From contig OY969922.1 of assembly GCA_963704595.1 (NCBI GenBank), positions 3,596,001 to 3,660,000 on the forward strand: a stretch of DNA of 64,000 nucleotides, given 5' to 3'. Each line of letters begins with the position of its first letter. Position 1 is the first letter of the stretch. The notes beneath the pieces were generated by a model. It saw only the letters and a list, made by a program, of their open reading frames with translations, did no database searches and was not told where the DNA came from. Shown one piece after another: positions 28,792 to 38,368 of this stretch. The DNA comes from Acuticoccus sp963704595. GTDB taxonomy: Bacteria; Pseudomonadota; Alphaproteobacteria; Rhizobiales; Amorphaceae. The translations under genes were made by a program, and so were the position numbers.

Positions 28792-30153
28792 ATGATCGTC
28801 GGCCGCCACGAGGTGGAGCGCTCCACCCCCGTCCACGGCGTCTTGCGCAAGGATGCGCGCGCCTTCGTCGACCGGCTGTCCGAGATCCACGCAAGTTTCG
28901 CCCGCCTTTCCGGCTTCGACGGCAGCGCCGGCCAGATGGTCGCCCTCCCCGACAGCGCAGGCCGCTTCGCGATGGTCCTCATCGGCCTCGGCGAACATCC
29001 CGACCCCTTCGCCGCCGCAAGCCTCGCCAAGTACACCGACGGCACGTTCACCCTCGGAGAGGGCTGGGCCGACCCCACCGCCGCCTCGCTCGGCCTCCTC
29101 CTCGGGCTCTACCGGTTCGACAACTACGCCCCCGGCAAGAAGCGCACGATCAGGCTCGTCGCGCCCGACACGGTCGACATCGAGGACGTCCGCCGGATTT
29201 CCGACGCCGTCTACCTCACCCGCGACCTCGTCAACACGCCCGCCAACGATCTCGGCCCGGCCGAACTCGCGGACGCCGCGCAGGCGCTCGGCCGCAAGCA
29301 CGGCGCCAAGGTCGAGATCACCGACGGTGAGGAGCTGGAGATCGGCTTCCCGATGATCGCGGCCGTGGGCGCGGCCTCCCCCCGCCCGCCACTCCTCATC
29401 GACATGACGTGGGGCGAGGATGATGCCCCGCGCCTGACGCTGGTCGGCAAGGGCGTCGTGTTCGACACCGGCGGCCTCAACATCAAGCCCGGCAACTCCA
29501 TGGCGCTGATGAAGAAGGACATGGGCGGCGCCGCGCAGGCCCTCGGCCTCGCCGCGATGGTGATGGACGCCGGCCTTCCGGTGCGCCTCCGCGTCCTCAT
29601 CGGCGCTGCCGAAAACGCCATCGGCGGCGCCGCCTTCCGCCCCGGCGACGTCCTGCGCTCCCGCAAGGGCCTGTCCGTCGAGATCGGCAACACCGATGCC
29701 GAGGGACGCCTCGTGCTCGCCGACGTCCTCACCCTCGCCGACCAGGAGGAGCCCGAGCTCCTGATCGACTTCGCGACCCTCACCGGCGCCGCCCGCGTCG
29801 CCCTTGGCCCGGACCTTCCCGGCCTCTTCACCCGCTCCGACGCGCTCGCCGAGGACATCCGCCTCGCCGGCGAGGACGTCCACGACCCGGTCTGGCGCCT
29901 GCCGCTGTGGGACCGCTACGCCACATGGCTGAAGTCCCCCATCGCGGACATCAGCCACATCTCCTCCCAACCCTTCGCCGGCGCCTCAACCGCAGCGCTG
30001 TTCCTCGACAGGTTCGTCGACAAGGCAAAGGCCTACGCCCACTTCGACGTCTACTCCTGGAACGCCGAGGACCGGCCCGGCAGGCCGAAGGGCGGCGAGG
30101 CGCAGGCGATCCGCGCCCTCTACCAGTGGCTCAGCGTCCGCTACGCAGCGTGA
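28792..30153 (+). CDS. M17 leucyl aminopeptidase family protein
   Basis: 453 residues. The M17 catalytic half is intact: VGKGVVFDTGGLNIKP, MKKDMGGAAQAL and the signature NTDAEGRLVLADVL, supplying the two-zinc site and catalytic Lys/Arg. Cytosolic aminopeptidase releasing N-terminal residues; closer in layout to the PepB-like group than to PepA. The last four bases overlap the start of the NlpC/P60 gene (GTGA), so the two genes form an operon. Confidence 0.93.
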   Translation: MIVGRHEVERSTPVHGVLRKDARAFVDRLSEIHASFARLSGFDGSAGQMVALPDSAGRFAMVLIGLGEHPDPFAAASLAKYTDGTFTLGEGWADPTAASLGLLLGLYRFDNYAPGKKRTIRLVAPDTVDIEDVRRISDAVYLTRDLVNTPANDLGPAELADAAQALGRKHGAKVEITDGEELEIGFPMIAAVGAASPRPPLLIDMTWGEDDAPRLTLVGKGVVFDTGGLNIKPGNSMALMKKDMGGAAQALGLAAMVMDAGLPVRLRVLIGAAENAIGGAAFRPGDVLRSRKGLSVEIGNTDAEGRLVLADVLTLADQEEPELLIDFATLTGAARVALGPDLPGLFTRSDALAEDIRLAGEDVHDPVWRLPLWDRYATWLKSPIADISHISSQPFAGASTAALFLDRFVDKAKAYAHFDVYSWNAEDRPGRPKGGEAQAIRALYQWLSVRYAA

Positions 30154-31042
30154 GCCTCGACCCCCGCCTTAACGCCGTCCGCGACGACCTCGCGGACGTG
30201 CGCCTTTCCGGCACCATCCACGCCTCGCGCTACGCGGAGGCCGAGCGGCGCGCGATCGCAGTGCCCGTCGCGCCGGTGTTCGGCAAGCCCGGCGCCGACA
30301 ACCGCGAGACCGAGTTCCTTGCAGGCGAGCCTGTCGACGTGTTCGAGACCGCGGACGGCTGGTCGTGGGTCCAGAGCGCGTCGGACGGCTATGTCGGCTA
30401 CGTCCGTGCCGAGATGGTCGGCGACCAGGTCGCGGCGACGCACCGGGTCCGCGTTCCGCACGCGCTGGTCTTCTCCGGCCCCTCGATCCGCGCCCGCCTC
30501 CTCGGCCATCTTCCGCTCTGCGCACGCGTTGCGGTCGCCGAGACGCTGACGGGCAAGGAAGTCTTCCACCGGCTGGACGGGGCGGACGGCTTCGTCCTCG
30601 GCCAGCATCTCGGCCCCCTCGTCCCGGAACGGGCCGACTGGGTGAAGATCGCCGAAGCCTACGTCGGCGCACCATACCTGTGGGGCGGCAAGACGTGGGA
30701 CGGGCTGGACTGTTCCGCCCTCCTCCAGCTCGCCATCGAGGCGGCGGGCGGCACGGCGCCGCGCGATTCCGACATGCAGTGGGACCGGCTCGGCGAACGG
30801 CAGGGGGCGGCCGCCTCCGCCCTCACCCGCGGCGACCTCGTGTTCTGGAAAGGCCACGTCGGCGTCATGCTCGACGAGACGCGGCTTCCTCCACGCCAAC
30901 GGCTTCCACATGGCGGTCGCCGTCGAGCCGCTCTCCACCACGGTTTGCGCGGCTCGAGGCGATCGGCCTGCCCGTCCTCGGCGTCCGGCATGTGGCGCCC
31001 GAGAGCGCACACACCTTGCCTCCGGTGGCCTCCGCCGCCTAA
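30150..31042 (+). CDS. SH3-domain NlpC/P60 (C40) peptidase (frame broken twice)
   Basis: About 297 residues after repair. Two bacterial SH3 modules (residues 35-95 and 100-160) precede a C40 domain with catalytic Cys in WDGLDCSALLQLA and His in WKGHVGVML. Such enzymes cut peptide cross-links of peptidoglycan or process wall peptides; no signal peptide is visible, as in cytoplasmic recycling relatives. The start GTG overlaps the aminopeptidase stop. Frame breaks near 30885 and 30945 are both net plus one; repair yields FLHANGFHMAVAVEPLSTTV and LEAIGLPVLGVRHV, so I take the gene as intact. Confidence 0.85.
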
Positions 31043-31072
31043 GTCTCATCCTCTGGCGAGAGGGAGACGGAC

Positions 31073-31888
31073 ATGGTCGCGGAATTCGACGCAAGCGAAG
31101 GCGGTTACGTGCCGCACGTGGAAGTCGACCTCGAGGAGGAGGTCGCGATCGCGACGCTGACCAACCCCGACCGCCGCAACGCCATCACGCTCGGGATGTG
31201 GCGCGAGCTCGAGGCTTTCGCCGCCGAGGCGAGCGGCGATCCCGAAATCCGCGCCGTGGTGATCCGCGGCTACGGCGACGTCTTCAGCGGCGGTGCCGAC
31301 ATCACCGACTTCGACGACGAGCGCTCCGGCGCCGATGGCCTGCGCGCCTACGACGAGCAGCTCGAGCGCGCCTGCCTCGCCATCGAGGCGATCCGCCAGC
31401 CGACCGTCGCACGCCTCGAAGGCCCCGTCGTCGGCGCCGGTGCCGCGCTCGCGTCGTGCTGCGACCTTCGGATCGCGTCCGAAGACGCCTTCTTCATGGT
31501 GCCTGCGGCCCGGCTCGGCCTCGGCTACGACCCGCGCGGCGTCGCCCGCCTCGCCCGCACGTTCGGCGACGCCACCGCGCGCTGGCTCCTCCTCACCGCG
31601 GGCCGCCTTCCCGCAACGCGCGCGTTCGCGTCCGGCGCCGTCCATGAACTCGTCGCCGCCGAAGACATGGACGAGACCATCGAGCGCCTCGTCGAGCGGC
31701 TGACCGACAACGCGCCGCTCACCATCGCCGCCGCCAAGGTGGCGCTGCGGGCCGTCGCCGACGGCACCGAGCCGACGCTGATGGACGAAGCCTTCCGCCT
31801 CGTCGACCTCGCCGACGCCAGCGACGACTACGCCGAAGGCCGCCGCGCCTTCGCCGCCAAACGCAACCCGCGCTTCGTCGGCCAGTGA
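31073..31888 (+). CDS. Enoyl-CoA hydratase/isomerase family protein, catalytic Glu pair absent
   Basis: 271 residues of the crotonase fold. The oxyanion-hole strand is visible in FSGGADITDF and the second loop in GPVVGAGAALASCCDLRIAS. Classical hydratases have two acid residues, in the positions occupied here by VVGAGAALA (Ala) and PAARLGLGYDPRGVARL (Arg or Leu instead of PE), so simple hydratase chemistry is doubtful. Other crotonase reactions such as CoA-ester isomerisation, decarboxylation or hydrolysis are possible. It sits between the peptidase and amidase genes with short gaps. Confidence 0.82.
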   Translation: MVAEFDASEGGYVPHVEVDLEEEVAIATLTNPDRRNAITLGMWRELEAFAAEASGDPEIRAVVIRGYGDVFSGGADITDFDDERSGADGLRAYDEQLERACLAIEAIRQPTVARLEGPVVGAGAALASCCDLRIASEDAFFMVPAARLGLGYDPRGVARLARTFGDATARWLLLTAGRLPATRAFASGAVHELVAAEDMDETIERLVERLTDNAPLTIAAAKVALRAVADGTEPTLMDEAFRLVDLADASDDYAEGRRAFAAKRNPRFVGQ

Positions 31889-31916
31889 TGGTGCGGTCCC
31901 ACCGCCAGACCTCGAC

Positions 31917-33032
31917 TTGAGCCCCGGCGACGACGCGTTCGTCGAAACCCTCCCGGTCGCGGAAGGCCCCCGCCTAGCAGTGAAGGACATGATCGCGGTG
32001 AAGGGCTGCGTCCAGGGCGCCGGCCTTCCCGTCCGTTCGGACAGGGTCGCAGCCGAGGACGCCGCCGTCGTCGCCCGTTTCCGCCGCGCGGGCTACGCCA
32101 TCGCCGGCACCACCCACACCGATGCCGCCGGCTTCGGCACCATGACGCCGTGGGTCGCCAACCCGCGCCACCCCGGCCGGGCGGTCGGCGGCTCCAGCGG
32201 CGGCTCGGCGGCGGCGGTGGCGGCGGGCCGGGCGGATGTCGGCCTCGGCACCGACACAGGCGGCAGCGTGCGCATCCCGGCCGCCTACTGCGATCTCTTC
32301 GCCCTCAAGGCGAGCCACGGCCGCGTTCCGATGGCGGGCATCCTGCCCCTGTCGCCGACGCTGGACGCCCCCGGCCTCCTCGCCGCGACCGGCGAAACGC
32401 TCGCCGCCGCAGCCGCGGTGATGATCGACGGCTGGCAGCCCGCCGCCCCGCGTCCCCCTCTTCTACGACGCGAGCGCGCTACGGGCGGCCGAGCCGGAGA
32501 TCATCGCGCGCTTCCGCGGTATCGCCGAGGCGCTCGGCGCGGCGGAGGACGACGGCACCCCGCCGCGCTACCAGAACCTTGCAACCGCGCACTCCACCCT
32601 CGTCTGCGCCGAGGGCCTCGCGGTCCACCGCGCCGACTTCGAGCGCACCCCCGGCGGCTTTCCCCCCACCATCGCCGACGCGCTGCGCTACGCGAAGACG
32701 CTGACCGAAGCCGAGATCGAGGACGCGCTACGTCCTGGTCGACGAGGCGCGGGAGACCTTGCGGGCCCATGCCAGCCGGCCGCGTGCTCCTGCGGCCGAC
32801 GCTGCCGATGCTGCCTGCGCGCCGGAGTGCGCAGACCGCCGTCCTCGGCGGCGTCCGCCAGCCGATCACCAACGCCAACATCCGCCTGACGCTGTCGGCC
32901 AACGTCGCGGGGCTGCCGGTGGCGATCGTTCCGTTCCCCGGCCTCTCCGTGCAGTTCGTCGGCGGCCACGGCGAGGACGAGGCGGTTCTCGCCAGCGCGC
33001 TCGCAGCCGCCGCCGCGTATCAGAGCCGGTAG
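31917..33032 (+). CDS. Amidase signature family protein (frame broken three times)
   Basis: About 371 residues after repair. The Ser-cisSer-Lys triad is present: Lys in LAVKDMIAVKG, and both Ser in GGSSGGSAAAVAAGRADVGL and GTDTGGSVRIPAAY. It hydrolyses an amide or ester; substrate unknown. Start is uncertain: TTG at 31917 is the first in the right frame, but an ATG at 31888 overlapping the upstream TGA could be real if another base is extra. Breaks near 32455, 32722 and 32770 each add one base; repair gives VPLFYDASAL, EDARYVLVDEARETL and GRVLLRPTLPMLP. The 3' end overlaps the convergent amidohydrolase. Confidence 0.78.
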   Translation: MSPGDDAFVETLPVAEGPRLAVKDMIAVKGCVQGAGLPVRSDRVAAEDAAVVARFRRAGYAIAGTTHTDAAGFGTMTPWVANPRHPGRAVGGSSGGSAAAVAAGRADVGLGTDTGGSVRIPAAYCDLFALKASHGRVPMAGILPLSPTLDAPGLLAATGETLAAAAAVMIDGWQPAAPRPPLLRRERATGGRAGDHRALPRYRRGARRGGGRRHPAALPEPCNRALHPRLRRGPRGPPRRLRAHPRRLSPHHRRRAALREDADRSRDRGRATSWSTRRGRPCGPMPAGRVLLRPTLPMLPARRSAQTAVLGGVRQPITNANIRLTLSANVAGLPVAIVPFPGLSVQFVGGHGEDEAVLASALAAAAAYQSR

Positions 33033-33914
33033 GCGCGCGCCGCAGTGTCGTGGAACACGGCGCGTCGGGTCTCCTCCGGCTCGTCCGCGAGCGCGTCCTT
33101 CACCGCGCCGATCAGCGCGGCGTAGTCGGTCCAGAGCTTCTCGATCGGGAAGTTGGAGCCGTAGAGGCAGCGCTCCGCGCCGAACATCGCCAGCGACTCG
33201 GAGACGGTCCACGCGATGTGCGCCGGGTCGTTCTCGTGGATGAAGGTGCCGAAGCCGGACAGCTTGCAGAGGACATTGGGCGCCGCGGCGAGCCGCCCGA
33301 TCGCCTCGCGCCACTCGCGCCTTGCCCTCGTCGGTGAGGTCTTCCGGCATCCCCGCGTGCTGGAGGACGAACGTCACGTCCGGGCACGCCTCCACCAGCC
33401 GCAGGGCCGGCTCCACCTGCCCGGCGAAGATCTGCAGGTCGAACACCATGTTGTAGCCGGCGAGGCGGCCGACATTGCGGATCACCGCGTCGCGTCCCGA
33501 CCACGTCCGGCCCCGAGGCGAAGCGGTAGAGCGGGTTGTGGTGGTGGTGCATCTGGTGGCGGATGCCGCGCACCAGCGGGATGTCGGCGAGAATGTCGAG
33601 GTCGGCGCCGCGCGTCGTCCTGCGTCATGTCGCAGAAGGCGACGATGGCGTGCGGCCAGCCCGGTTTCGGCGCTGACGCCGGCGACCCAGCGCGCCTCGT
33701 CGGCGAACCAGTTGGGCGCCCAGTTGGCCTGCACGTAGACCGACTTCTCGACGCCCGAGCCCGCCACGTCCGCCTTGTACTCGTCGATCAGGTAGTCGCG
33801 CTTGATGGCATCGTAGGGGCCGAAGATGCGCGGCTGGGTCGGGCCGAGGAGCCACGGCAGGTCGGCGCGGCGCCAGATGTGGTGGTGGGCGTCGACGATG
33901 GGGAAGTCGCTCAT
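33020..33914 (-). CDS. Amidohydrolase family 2 protein (frame broken four times)
   Basis: About 297 residues after repair. TIM-barrel amidohydrolase of the lactonase/decarboxylase group: metal motif IVDAHHHIW at the N terminus, MHHHHNPLYRF in the middle, VLQHAGMPEDL, and GSNFPIEKL with the last Asp/Asn position. It probably opens a lactone or removes a group from a ring-cleavage product. The start overlaps the CoxE-like stop (ATGA), making it the last gene of the molybdenum-hydroxylase locus. Breaks near 33660, 33612, 33508 and 33322 each fit one extra base. Confidence 0.78.
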
Positions 33915-35036
33915 GGCAGTCTCGCAGCTTCGAGGATTTCGCGGGTGATGGCGGCGGTGGAGGCGCCGTCGCCGATGCGGGCGACCATCGGCGCGATGGC
34001 GGCCATGGCGGCGGTCTGCGGCGTGTAGTCCGGGTCGGAGGCGAGCGGCGACAGCCACAGGATGGCGTGGGAGAGGCGCGACAGGCGGGCGACGGCGGCG
34101 ATCAGCGCGTCGGGCTCGCCCCGCTCCAGCCCGTCCGACAGCACCACCACGAAGGCCGAGCGCGCGAAGCCCGCGAAGCGCGGCACGGCGAGGAAGGCGG
34201 TCAGCGCATCGCCGAGGCGGGTGCCACCGTCCCAGTCCGCCACGGAGGCGGCTGCGGCGTCGAGCGCAGGCCCCTCGCGGCGGTGCCGTAGCGCGCGCGT
34301 GATGCGCGTGAGGCGCGTGCCGACGGTGAACACCTCGCACCGGTCCGCCGCCTGCACCAGCGTGTGCGCGAGGCGCAGCGAGCGGTCCGTGCCGCCCTTC
34401 ATGGAGGCCGACACGTCGACGAGGAGGAGGATGCGCCGCTGCGACATCCTGCGCTTCAGCGTCGGGCAGGACGACGACCTCGCCGTCGCGCTTGGAGGCT
34501 TCGCGCAGCGCGCGGCGAAGGTGCGGCCGCCCGCCCCTGCGGTGGCTTCTCCAGCGCCGCGACAGCCGCACCGGGAGCCTCGCGGGCGCGGCTCGGCGGA
34601 AGCGCCGCAGCGCCTCGTTCTCCGACAGCGGCGCGAAGGTGCGGCCGGCCAGCGCCTCGGCGGCGGTCGCATCTTCGCCGGCTTCGGTCTCCTCCTCGGG
34701 CTCGATGAGGTCGGCGGCCCCGTCGTCGGGCTCGAAGGCGCGCTCGTCGTCGAGGCTTTCTGCGGGCGCCGCGATGGTCTGGCCGAGGAAGTGCGCGCGG
34801 AACAGAGCGTCGAACATCTCCCAGAGCTCGGGCGGCGGGGCGAAGACGGCGCGGGCCGCGCGGTGGATGTCCGGGATGCCGCGCGGGCCGAGGATGCCGA
34901 CGGCGGCGACGAAGCTCTGCGTCTGCTCCGGCGCGACGGGAAAGCCGTGCCGCCGCAGCCGCGACCCGAAGGTCACGAACGGAACGGCGGCGCGCGGCAA
35001 CGATGCGCCGGGGCGCTCCCGTGCCGGCGCCGGCAT
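33911..35036 (-). CDS. CoxE-like VWA domain protein (frame broken)
   Basis: 375 codons plus one base. The N-terminal part ends with the CoxE-type arginine-rich LRRALREASKRDGEVVVLP; the C-terminal VWA domain starts with LLLVDVSASMKGG, a complete MIDAS (DxSxS). CoxE works with the MoxR-type ATPase CoxD to mature molybdenum hydroxylases, shown in Oligotropha CO dehydrogenase for sulfuration and copper insertion. The frame break near 34462 is one extra C; repair gives VVLPTLKRRMSQRRILLLVDV. Start overlaps the CoxD stop by one base. Confidence 0.85.
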
Positions 35037-35887
35037 CAGCCGACCGCCTCGGCGAGCATGGCGTCGATCCGTCCGTCCAGGAACTGCATGTCGTCCTGGT
35101 CCTTGAGCGCGACGCCGATGGAGCGGCGGAAGGCGAGCGGCCACGGGCTGCCTTGGCTGTTGAGGAGCGTCGCCGCTTCGGCCCACTCCACGGTCTCGGC
35201 GACGCCGGGGGCCTTGGCGAGCGGCTCGGCCCGGAGCGCCGTCACGGCGCGCACCACCTGATCGGCGGTGCGGCGGGCGACGGTGGAGGCGCGCATCATG
35301 ACGATGTCGGCCTCGCGCGCGGCGTCGGGGTAGCCGATGTAGTGGTAGACGCAGCGGCGGCGGAGCGCCTCGTGGAGCTCGCGCGTGCGGTTCGAGGTCA
35401 GCACCACCACCGGCGGCCGCTCGGCGCGGATGGTGCCGCGCTCGGGGATGGAGATGGAGAAGTCCGACAGGAACTCGAGCAGGAACGCCTCGAACTCCTG
35501 GTCGGCGCGGTCGATCTCGTCGATCAGGAGAACGGTGTCGGAGGCGTGCTGCAGCGCTTCCAGCATGGGGCGGGCGAGGAGGAAGTCGTCGCCATAGATG
35601 TTGACGTAGCGGTCGCCCGCCTGCCGGATCGCCAGCATCTGGCGGGGGTAGTTCCACTCGTAGAGGGCAGCACCGGCGTCGATCCCCTCGAAGCACTGGA
35701 GCCGCACCAACTGGCGCCCGAGGATGGAGGCGAGCGCCTTGGCCCCCTCGGTCTTGCCGACCCCCGGCGCCCCTTCAAGCAGCAGCGGCTTGCCGAGCGC
35801 CAGCGCGAGATAAGCCGCCGTCGCAAGTTCCTCCCCCGCGAGATACTGCGCATCGCGCAGCGCCTCGGACGAGCCGCTCCGGCCCAT
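35036..35887 (-). CDS. MoxR/CoxD-like AAA+ ATPase
   Basis: 283 residues. Walker A GAPGVGKT (residues 39-46), Walker B LLIDEIDRAD near 110, sensor-1 VVVLTSNRTRELHEALRRR near 170: a complete MoxR-class AAA+ module. CoxD-type chaperone that, with the VWA partner, activates the molybdenum enzyme encoded upstream. I start at the ATG at 35887; the open frame runs 129 codons further, through the structured repeat at 35964-36143, which cannot be coding. Confidence 0.9.
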   Translation of the reverse strand: MGRSGSSEALRDAQYLAGEELATAAYLALALGKPLLLEGAPGVGKTEGAKALASILGRQLVRLQCFEGIDAGAALYEWNYPRQMLAIRQAGDRYVNIYGDDFLLARPMLEALQHASDTVLLIDEIDRADQEFEAFLLEFLSDFSISIPERGTIRAERPPVVVLTSNRTRELHEALRRRCVYHYIGYPDAAREADIVMMRASTVARRTADQVVRAVTALRAEPLAKAPGVAETVEWAEAATLLNSQGSPWPLAFRRSIGVALKDQDDMQFLDGRIDAMLAEAVG

Positions 35888-35963
35888 CAATTCCGCTGAC
35901 CGACCGCTCAACCGGCATGGCACCCCACCCAGAGAAAGGCCGGCAGCCGCCTCCACCCCCACA

Positions 35964-36143
35964 GTTCCTCTGGAGAGTCGGGCGCGCTCATGTTCCCCCG
36001 GTCGTTCCTCCGGAGCCGTCATGCGAACCGCATCGCCGGGCGGGACGGACGGGTCACCCGAAGGGCCGGAACGCCAGTGGAGGACGGCGCAGCCGTTGAC
36101 GCGTCCGTCCCGCCCGGCGACCCTCGTTCCATGATGGACCGGG
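35964..36143. repeat. Structured intergenic element, copy 1
   Basis: Outer pairing CCGGTC (35998-36003)/GACCGG (36137-36142) and TCATG (36019-36023)/CATGA (36130-36134). Central 24-bp stem 36033-36056/36097-36120 with one G/G mismatch, fifth pair from the inner end. Inside are CCC-GAA-GGG (36057-36065), a single-stranded CCGGAACGCCAGTGGAGG (36066-36083) and ACGGC-GCA-GCCGT (36084-36096). The 5' block GTTCCTCTGGAGAGTCGGGC is shared with copy 2 at 45784. It occupies the gap between the Mo-subunit C half and the CoxD-like gene. Confidence 0.85.
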
Positions 36144-36183
36144 ACCGAAGCACCCGAGATGCCGAAGGCAGCGAGGCGTCCCC

Positions 36184-37215
36184 TCAAGGCATCCGCCCCG
36201 GCGCAGGCTTCTTCGCCCCTCCGTTTTCCCTGAGCCCGCGGAGAATCTTGTCGGGCGAGATCGGCAGATCGCACACCCGCACGCCAACGGCGTCGAACAC
36301 CGCGTTGGCGATGGCGGGGAGGACGGGGTTAGCGCACATCTCGCCGGGGCCCTTGCCGCCGTAGGGACCATCGGGGGCGGGCCGCTCCAGCACCGCGATG
36401 TTGTGGGGGGCGATGTCGCCCGGCCCCGGCATCAGGTAGGTGTTGAAGTCCTCCGGCCCCTCGCGGCGGTCGGGGTAGTAGGGCTCGGTGGTCTCGTAGA
36501 GGGCGTGGCTCATGCCCATCCACGCGCCGCCGACGAGTTGCTGCTCGACAAGGCGCGGGTTGAGCGCGCGGCCGAGCTCGTAGGCGGAGTTCATCTCGGT
36601 GACGGTGACTTCGCCGGTCTCGTCGTCGACCTCCACGTCCACGAACAGCGCGGCGTGGGCGTAGCAGGTGACGGGGTCCATCTCGCCGGTGTCGGGGTCG
36701 ACGGCCGACAGCGGGATCAGGAAGATGCCGCGGCCCGAGACGGTGCGCCCCTGCTTGAACTGTGCTGCGGCGCTGGCAGCGGCGGTGGTGATCGAGCGGC
36801 TCGGCGCGCCTTTCACGTGGATGTTGCCGCGCCCGTCGGTGACGAGGTCGGCGGCGTTCACCTCCATCTCCTCGGCGGCGGCCTCCAGCATCACGGCGCG
36901 GGCTTCCTTGGCGGCCGCGATCACGGCGTTGCCGACGCGGTGGGTGCCGCGCGAGGCGAACGAGCCCATGCAGTGCGGGCCGGTGTCGGAGTCGGCGGTG
37001 TCGACGTAGACGTCCTCGACCGGGACGCCGAGGGTCTCGGCGGCGATCTGGCGGGTGACGGACTTCATCCCCTGCCCGAGGTCGATGGAGGACAGCGCCA
37101 CCATGAACTTGCCGTCGGGGTTGGAGTGCACCAGCGCCTGGCTGGGATCGCCGCCCAGATTCATCCCGATCGGGTAGTTGATCGCGGCGAAGCCTCGGCC
37201 CTTGTGGACGGTCAT
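36184..37215 (-). CDS. Molybdenum hydroxylase large subunit, C-terminal half
   Basis: 343 residues covering the second molybdopterin-binding domain only. Recognisable: GRGFAAINYPIGMNLGG, SSIDLGQGMKSVTRQIAAET, ASRGTHRVGNAV and GKGPGEMCANPVLPAIANAV, whose Glu (PGE) is the base catalyst of the xanthine dehydrogenase family. The first molybdopterin domain is encoded separately at 38369-40118. A start at 37215 has GGAG nine bases upstream; ATG at 37233 is possible. Split Mo subunits exist in nicotinate dehydrogenase of Eubacterium barkeri (NdhL and NdhM), so a working two-chain subunit is plausible. Confidence 0.88.
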   Translation of the reverse strand: MTVHKGRGFAAINYPIGMNLGGDPSQALVHSNPDGKFMVALSSIDLGQGMKSVTRQIAAETLGVPVEDVYVDTADSDTGPHCMGSFASRGTHRVGNAVIAAAKEARAVMLEAAAEEMEVNAADLVTDGRGNIHVKGAPSRSITTAAASAAAQFKQGRTVSGRGIFLIPLSAVDPDTGEMDPVTCYAHAALFVDVEVDDETGEVTVTEMNSAYELGRALNPRLVEQQLVGGAWMGMSHALYETTEPYYPDRREGPEDFNTYLMPGPGDIAPHNIAVLERPAPDGPYGGKGPGEMCANPVLPAIANAVFDAVGVRVCDLPISPDKILRGLRENGGAKKPAPGRMP

Positions 37216-37303
37216 GGCGCAATTCTCCGGCATGAGAGGCGCCGAGGATCGGCCGGACGGCCCGCCGCCGCAATCCGTTCAGTCTGATGCTGTGCGCGGC
37301 GCC

Positions 37304-38249
37304 TCAGGGGTGAGCGATGCGCGGGACCCTCGCGCGCTTCAGCTGCCGCTCGCGGTGGATGACGTAGAGGCCCGCGCACAGGATGACGAACGTGCCCGCC
37401 CAGGTGATCGCATCGGGGAACTCGTCGAACAGGAGGAAGCCGAACGCCGTCGCGCCGACGATCTCGAGATACTGGAACGGGGCGAGGAGGCTCTGCTCGG
37501 AGAGGCGGACGGCGAAGGTCATCATCATCTGCACCCCGGTCGCGATGATGCCGAGGACGCCGATCAGCACCCACGCCTCGCTGGACGGCATGACCAGCGC
37601 GGTGAACGCGGAGCCGGCGGCGTTGCCGAGGGCGATGACGGCGGCGAGGAAGAGGGTCGCGAACAGGCCGCTGATGGTCTGGATGCGCAGGCTGTCGAGG
37701 TTGGCCTTCATGCCGCGCACGGTGGTGACCATCGCCGGCGAACGAGGTGGCGGCGATAAGCGGCAGGACGGCCGGCCAGCCGAACTCGGCAAAGTTGGGC
37801 CGGATGACGATGAGCGCGCCGACAAGCCCCGCCGCCACCGCGCTGATGCGATGGATGCCGACCTTCTCGCCGAGGAAGATCGCGCCGAACAGGGTGAGGA
37901 TCAGCGGGCCGACGAAGAAGATCGCGATGGCGTTGGCGAGCGGCAGGTACTGCAGCGACCAGTAGAGGCTGATCGAGGCAAGGCCCATGAAGGTGCCCGA
38001 AAGGGCGAGACGCCAGATCGAGGCGCGTACCGCGGCGGTGAAGACCGGGCGGCGCAGGACGGCGAGGAGGAGGAAGAGGATCACCGTCTGCGACCCGTAG
38101 CGCAGGACGCCGATCTCGACCGGCGGCAGCTCGCGGCCGAGAAGCTTTGCGATGGCATCGAGCGTCGGCACGGTGAGCGAGGCGATGATCATCAACGTCA
38201 CGCCACGCGCTGAATCGCTGGCGGACTTGTTCTCACTCGCAACGCTCAC
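37304..38249 (-). CDS. EamA/DMT family transporter (frame broken)
   Basis: About 315 residues with ten predicted spans in two EamA repeats (first repeat with GSQTVILFLLLAVLRRP and YLPLANAIAIFFVGPLI; second with MTFAVRLSEQSLLAPFQYLE). Drug/metabolite transporter, here lying between the two halves of the molybdenum-enzyme subunit, so export or import of the enzyme's substrate or product is a reasonable guess. GTG start at 38249. The frame breaks near 37740; length is 315 codons plus one base, and one extra base explains it. Confidence 0.85.
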
Positions 38250-38368
38250 GGCACCGGCTCCTCGGATGGTTCGGGGCCGTCTTAGCAGCCGGCCCCCGCC
38301 CCGCGGCAAGTTTCTCCTCGCCGCCTCTCGGCGGCGGTTCTCCCGTGCGGCCCGCCGACGGGCTCGCG

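Noticed and set aside
35888..36274. N-terminal extension of the CoxD-like ATPase through 36274
   Set aside because: That stretch is the palindromic intergenic element shared with 45784-45968; the family starts near the ATG at 35887.
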